Assembly (NCBI GenBank): GCA_023228025.1
Contig: JALOCD010000165.1
Location: forward strand, 1-5,351
Source: Prolixibacteraceae bacterium
Lineage (GTDB): Bacteria > Bacteroidota > Bacteroidia > Bacteroidales > Prolixibacteraceae
Length of the DNA: 5,351 bases
Direction: 5' to 3'
Part shown: positions 5,319 to 5,351 of the stretch, piece after piece
Layout of the letters: each line of letters opens with the position of its first letter
How positions within the stretch are numbered: position 1 is the first letter of the stretch
Notes under the pieces: generated by a model
Seen by the model: the letters and a program-made list of their open reading frames with translations, nothing else
Told to the model about the DNA's origin: nothing
Databases searched by the model: none
Position numbers and translations under genes: made by a program

Positions 5319-5351
5319 GAACAAAAGTTAATGAGAATTTGTTCAATGGAC
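5315..5351 (+). CDS. Start of a gene leaving the window; possibly an IS110-type transposase
   Basis: From ATG 5315 the frame reads MRTKVNENLFNG and continues past the right edge; only 12 codons are visible. From memory, Bacteroidota IS110-family transposases often begin with a short lead of this style (basic, then V-N and a Gly-Gln) before the first catalytic strand IYVGIDVH. That strand would fall just outside the window. The structured leader at 5255-5318 is compatible, because IS110 elements carry a non-coding end upstream of the transposase that makes a folded RNA. Twelve residues cannot establish a family. An unrelated gene or a chance ATG remain possible. No strong Shine-Dalgarno sequence is present. 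Confidence 0.35.
   Translation, partial: MRTKVNENLFNG

Overview
The window looks like Bacteroidota chromosome. The evidence is modest GC with A/T-rich intergenic stretches, TAnnTTTG-type -7 promoter boxes instead of -10 boxes, A-rich leaders in place of strong Shine-Dalgarno sites, and protein families common in that phylum. The genus cannot be told from the sequence.

Layout. (1) Bases 1-1870, minus strand: one uninterrupted reading frame of at least 623 codons that runs off the left edge. It encodes an exported three-module esterase: SGNH hydrolase, then alpha/beta hydrolase, then a second SGNH hydrolase. (2) Bases 2003-2904, plus strand: a complete type II toxin-antitoxin operon made of a DUF1778/TacA-like ribbon-helix-helix antitoxin and a GNAT (TacT-like) toxin. 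A perfect 7-bp inverted repeat overlaps the promoter and a terminator-like hairpin follows the toxin. (3) Bases 2905-3413: no intact gene. The stretch holds an array of four small inverted repeats whose centres are exactly 30 bp apart, and a possible frameshifted remnant of a small gene. (4) Bases 3419-4122, minus strand: a HEPN/MNT pair. The nucleotidyltransferase (antitoxin-type) gene is intact, while the HEPN (toxin-type) gene carries an in-frame TAA two thirds of the way along, with well-conserved HEPN sequence continuing after it. (5) Bases 4226-5152, minus strand: an intact DUF72 (YecE-like) TIM-barrel protein. (6) Bases 5181-5351: a degenerate interspersed-repeat-like segment, a 64-nt imperfect stem-loop, and the first 12 codons of a gene leaving the right edge. 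That gene may be an IS110-type transposase, though the evidence is thin.

Taken together, two toxin-antitoxin modules of different families lie tail to tail in a small accessory patch between two longer genes, with a possible insertion sequence close by. The TacA/TacT-like module looks functional. The HEPN/MNT module looks recently disarmed. No entirely new system is evident. The least explained pieces are the 30-bp-phased hairpin array and the stem-loop in front of the right-edge gene.
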